Assembly (NCBI GenBank): GCA_026413225.1
Contig: CM048572.1
Location: 8,432,001 to 8,496,000, forward strand
DNA length: 64,000 bases
Direction of reading: 5' to 3'
Source: Otis tarda
Lineage: Eukaryota > Chordata > Aves > Otidiformes > Otididae
The notes under the pieces were generated by a model. The model was not told the DNA's origin. It made no database searches and saw only the letters and a list, made by a program, of their open reading frames with translations. Shown here piece after piece: positions 62,183 to 64,000 of this stretch (position 1 is its first letter; each line of letters opens with the position of its first letter). Both the position numbers and the translations under genes were made by a program.

Positions 62183-64000
62183 GTGCGTGCTGTGCTGGCC
62201 GCCGCGCCTGAGGGCCGCGGGCGGCGGCGGGGCGGGAAGGAGCCGGCCTGGCCTGGCCTTGGCCTGCGGGGGTGTCTGCTCATAGGGTCGCTGTGGAGAA
62301 GGGCGGTGAGAAGCGGGGGGGCGGTGGGGGGGACGGGGGCAGGCAGAGCTGCTGACTCACCTGCCGGAGGTGGCACCGGCGGTGAGGGGCCGGTGTCAGC
62401 CGGTGTCGCTTGAGCGCCCCTCGGGCCGCCGGGCTCAGCCAGGCGGTGGTGCCCGGGCTGCGGCTGGGGGCAGACCCCCTCCCCACCTGCCCGTCCCCGC
62501 TCCAGCCAGCTGCCTCCGGTCTCCTCAGGCTGCTGCGAGGCGAAGGCAGCGGGAGTTAGTTGGTGGTGTGGCTTACTGGGTGCGCTGTCCGCGGCGGGGC
62601 TGGGGGGGAGGGGGAAATAAGTATTTTTGAAGTGTTTTTGTAAAACAGGTTAGGGGAGTTGGCCCCTTAGTTTCTGCGTAGACTAAAAAAACATACAGAG
62701 AAGTATACATGTGGGGGGAGTTTGGGATAGCTGGGCTAAAAGAGGTGTTTAGAGTCATAGTGCACAAACTCCAAAACCTTTTCTTCTTATGAATTAGGAA
62801 AAGAGTGCATTTGTTTAACATAGCGATTGTTTCTGTCCTTTTTAAAAATTTATTGAACTTAGTGGCAGTGTTTTAGTACTTTGGTGGGGCACAGCATATT
62901 CTTATAGCTTGTACTGCTTGGTAGAGGTAAGCCCTGGCTATCTTAAAGTAGAGCTTGCCTTCTTTTAGAGGCTATCTGAGGATTTTGCACTGGCAATTGT
63001 TTTATGAATGTGTGTTTTTATGTTATGGCTTATGCCAACGCTTTCTTAGTTGTCAAAGCTTTGCACAATTCTGTAAATTCTCTGATGGGTGTATCTGCAT
63101 CAGTTCTTCCTATTGTTAGACAAAGTCTTGCTGACAAAACTTTGATGTTCTGAAAGAAATTAGATTTATGTTCTGGTTTATACTTGTAATATTTTGTTGA
63201 CATGTCATTCTGCAGTTAACAACTGCAGAAGTGTTGGATGTGCAGTATTAGGTGGAGTGTCAAGCTATTAGTTAAAGAAATGTGTGTAACTTGAGTTAAA
63301 ACTCCTTTTTCATTCTCTAGGCAAATTGCAAGTGCACCCACGTGGGAATGTGTTTTCTTTGTTGCTAGAAAAATATGTCTCTTGTGGGCTTTTTTTAAAC
63401 TGGCCTACGGTCTGTTGTCTATATTCTGTACCTTCCTTTCCTGCTGATCAAGTGTTACAGCAGCAGTATAGGTGAAGCAGTCAGCACTTGTGGTGTTCTG
63501 TGGTTTTTTTAAGGATAACATAGTGCTGAAACTTCTAGAAAATGTATGGTTCGTCTCTATAGCTTGAATGATGATGGCTTCTTTGAAGTGTTAAATTAAC
63601 TTTTATGTGAACCAAACCAGAAAGCACAGGAATAGCTGATGGCTATGATTTCAAATTCTAGTGAACATAGCTGTTACTGTGGTTGGTGAAGTCTTTTTTT
63701 TTCATCTGTGCTCTTATAAGACTGAAAACAATCGGTAAAATGTCTTTATAAACAAAATACTTGTTGTCTCAGCCCGAAATTCTAGGCTTACTGTTCCCCC
63801 ATTGTGTGTGTTTCCTTGATTTAAAATATACCTAGGGATCACCTGTGAGACGTGCTCTTTGGTTTTTGTACAGAGAAGTGTAGAAGTTCCAATGAGTAGA
63901 GACTGTCTCTTTAAGCGCCTATCATGGAGCAGGTTTCAAGGCATTCCTAGAACTACTTGTCACTAATGCATTATTTAACAGCACTTGGATTTAATATAGC
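62183..64000 (+). other. PARD6B: PARD6B intron 1 (5' part)
   Basis: Starts at gtgcgt. CpG-rich to about 62.63 kb, then T-rich intronic sequence. I found no sequence matching the expected next exon (FGAEFRRF in human by memory) before the window ends. Confidence 0.8.

Larger units (their letters stand above)
61290..62630 (+). promoter_or_regulatory. PARD6B: PARD6B CpG-island promoter and 5' UTR
   Basis: A long, very CpG-dense block surrounds the first coding exon. It contains GC boxes, an NRF1-like site, a YY1-like site, repeated CAGGTG boxes and a pyrimidine-rich tract (62008-62050) that is a likely initiation zone. There is no TATA box. No ATG occurs between 61760 and the start codon at 62117, so the leader has no upstream ORF if transcription starts in that interval. 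The exact start site is not visible. Confidence 0.85.

Noticed and set aside
61669..62413. Long Ala/Gly/Arg-rich frames on both strands across the PARD6B promoter
   Set aside because: GC-composition artefacts; only the 62117-62182 frame matches a known protein and ends at a splice donor.

Overview
The window is vertebrate nuclear DNA, almost certainly from a bird. It is AT-rich intronic and intergenic sequence with short exons, three CpG-rich islands, very few interspersed repeats, one CR1 LINE tail and one remnant of an avian ERV-L-type LTR. Two protein genes can be identified from their exon translations and from gene order: RIPOR3 (FAM65C) on the minus strand and PARD6B on the plus strand. 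From memory, they are also neighbours in this orientation on human chromosome 20q13. The species cannot be named from the sequence alone.

RIPOR3 fills the left half. I reconstructed 20 exons by hand, from the start-codon exon (30000-30128) down to an exon at 445-535. Every junction has AG/GT splice sites and every phase closes. Joined, they give 909 complete codons plus one base. The remaining ~33 C-terminal residues, by comparison with the ~946-residue human protein as I recall it, must lie left of base 1. The parts include an N-terminal R-S-x-S-F motif, the conserved RIPOR/PL48 region (residues ~60-320), a large variable serine-rich exon (356-550) and a conserved helical C-terminal region.

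A 21 kb first intron (30.1-51.3 kb) separates the coding exons from the probable RIPOR3 promoter, a CpG island at about 51.0-51.75 kb with a GC-rich minisatellite on its downstream flank. The intron holds a U2 snRNA-like fragment and a sense-strand open frame followed by a polyadenylation hexamer.

From 51.8 to 61.3 kb is the space between the two promoters. It contains an orphan CpG-rich block at 55.4-55.75 kb, several CTCF-like motifs, a possible unrecognised exon near 52.9-53.05 kb and a deleted LTR. The PARD6B CpG-island promoter lies at 61.3-62.6 kb, its first coding exon (22 codons) at 62117-62182, and the window ends inside intron 1.

The two genes are transcribed away from each other from promoters about 10 kb apart. 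PARD6B is the Cdc42-binding adaptor of the PAR polarity complex. RIPOR1 and RIPOR2 are Rho-binding regulators of cell polarisation, so two Rho-family polarity proteins are adjacent. RIPOR3 itself is poorly characterised, and shared regulation is inference only. I saw no clearly undescribed system; the most interesting unexplained items are listed as findings.
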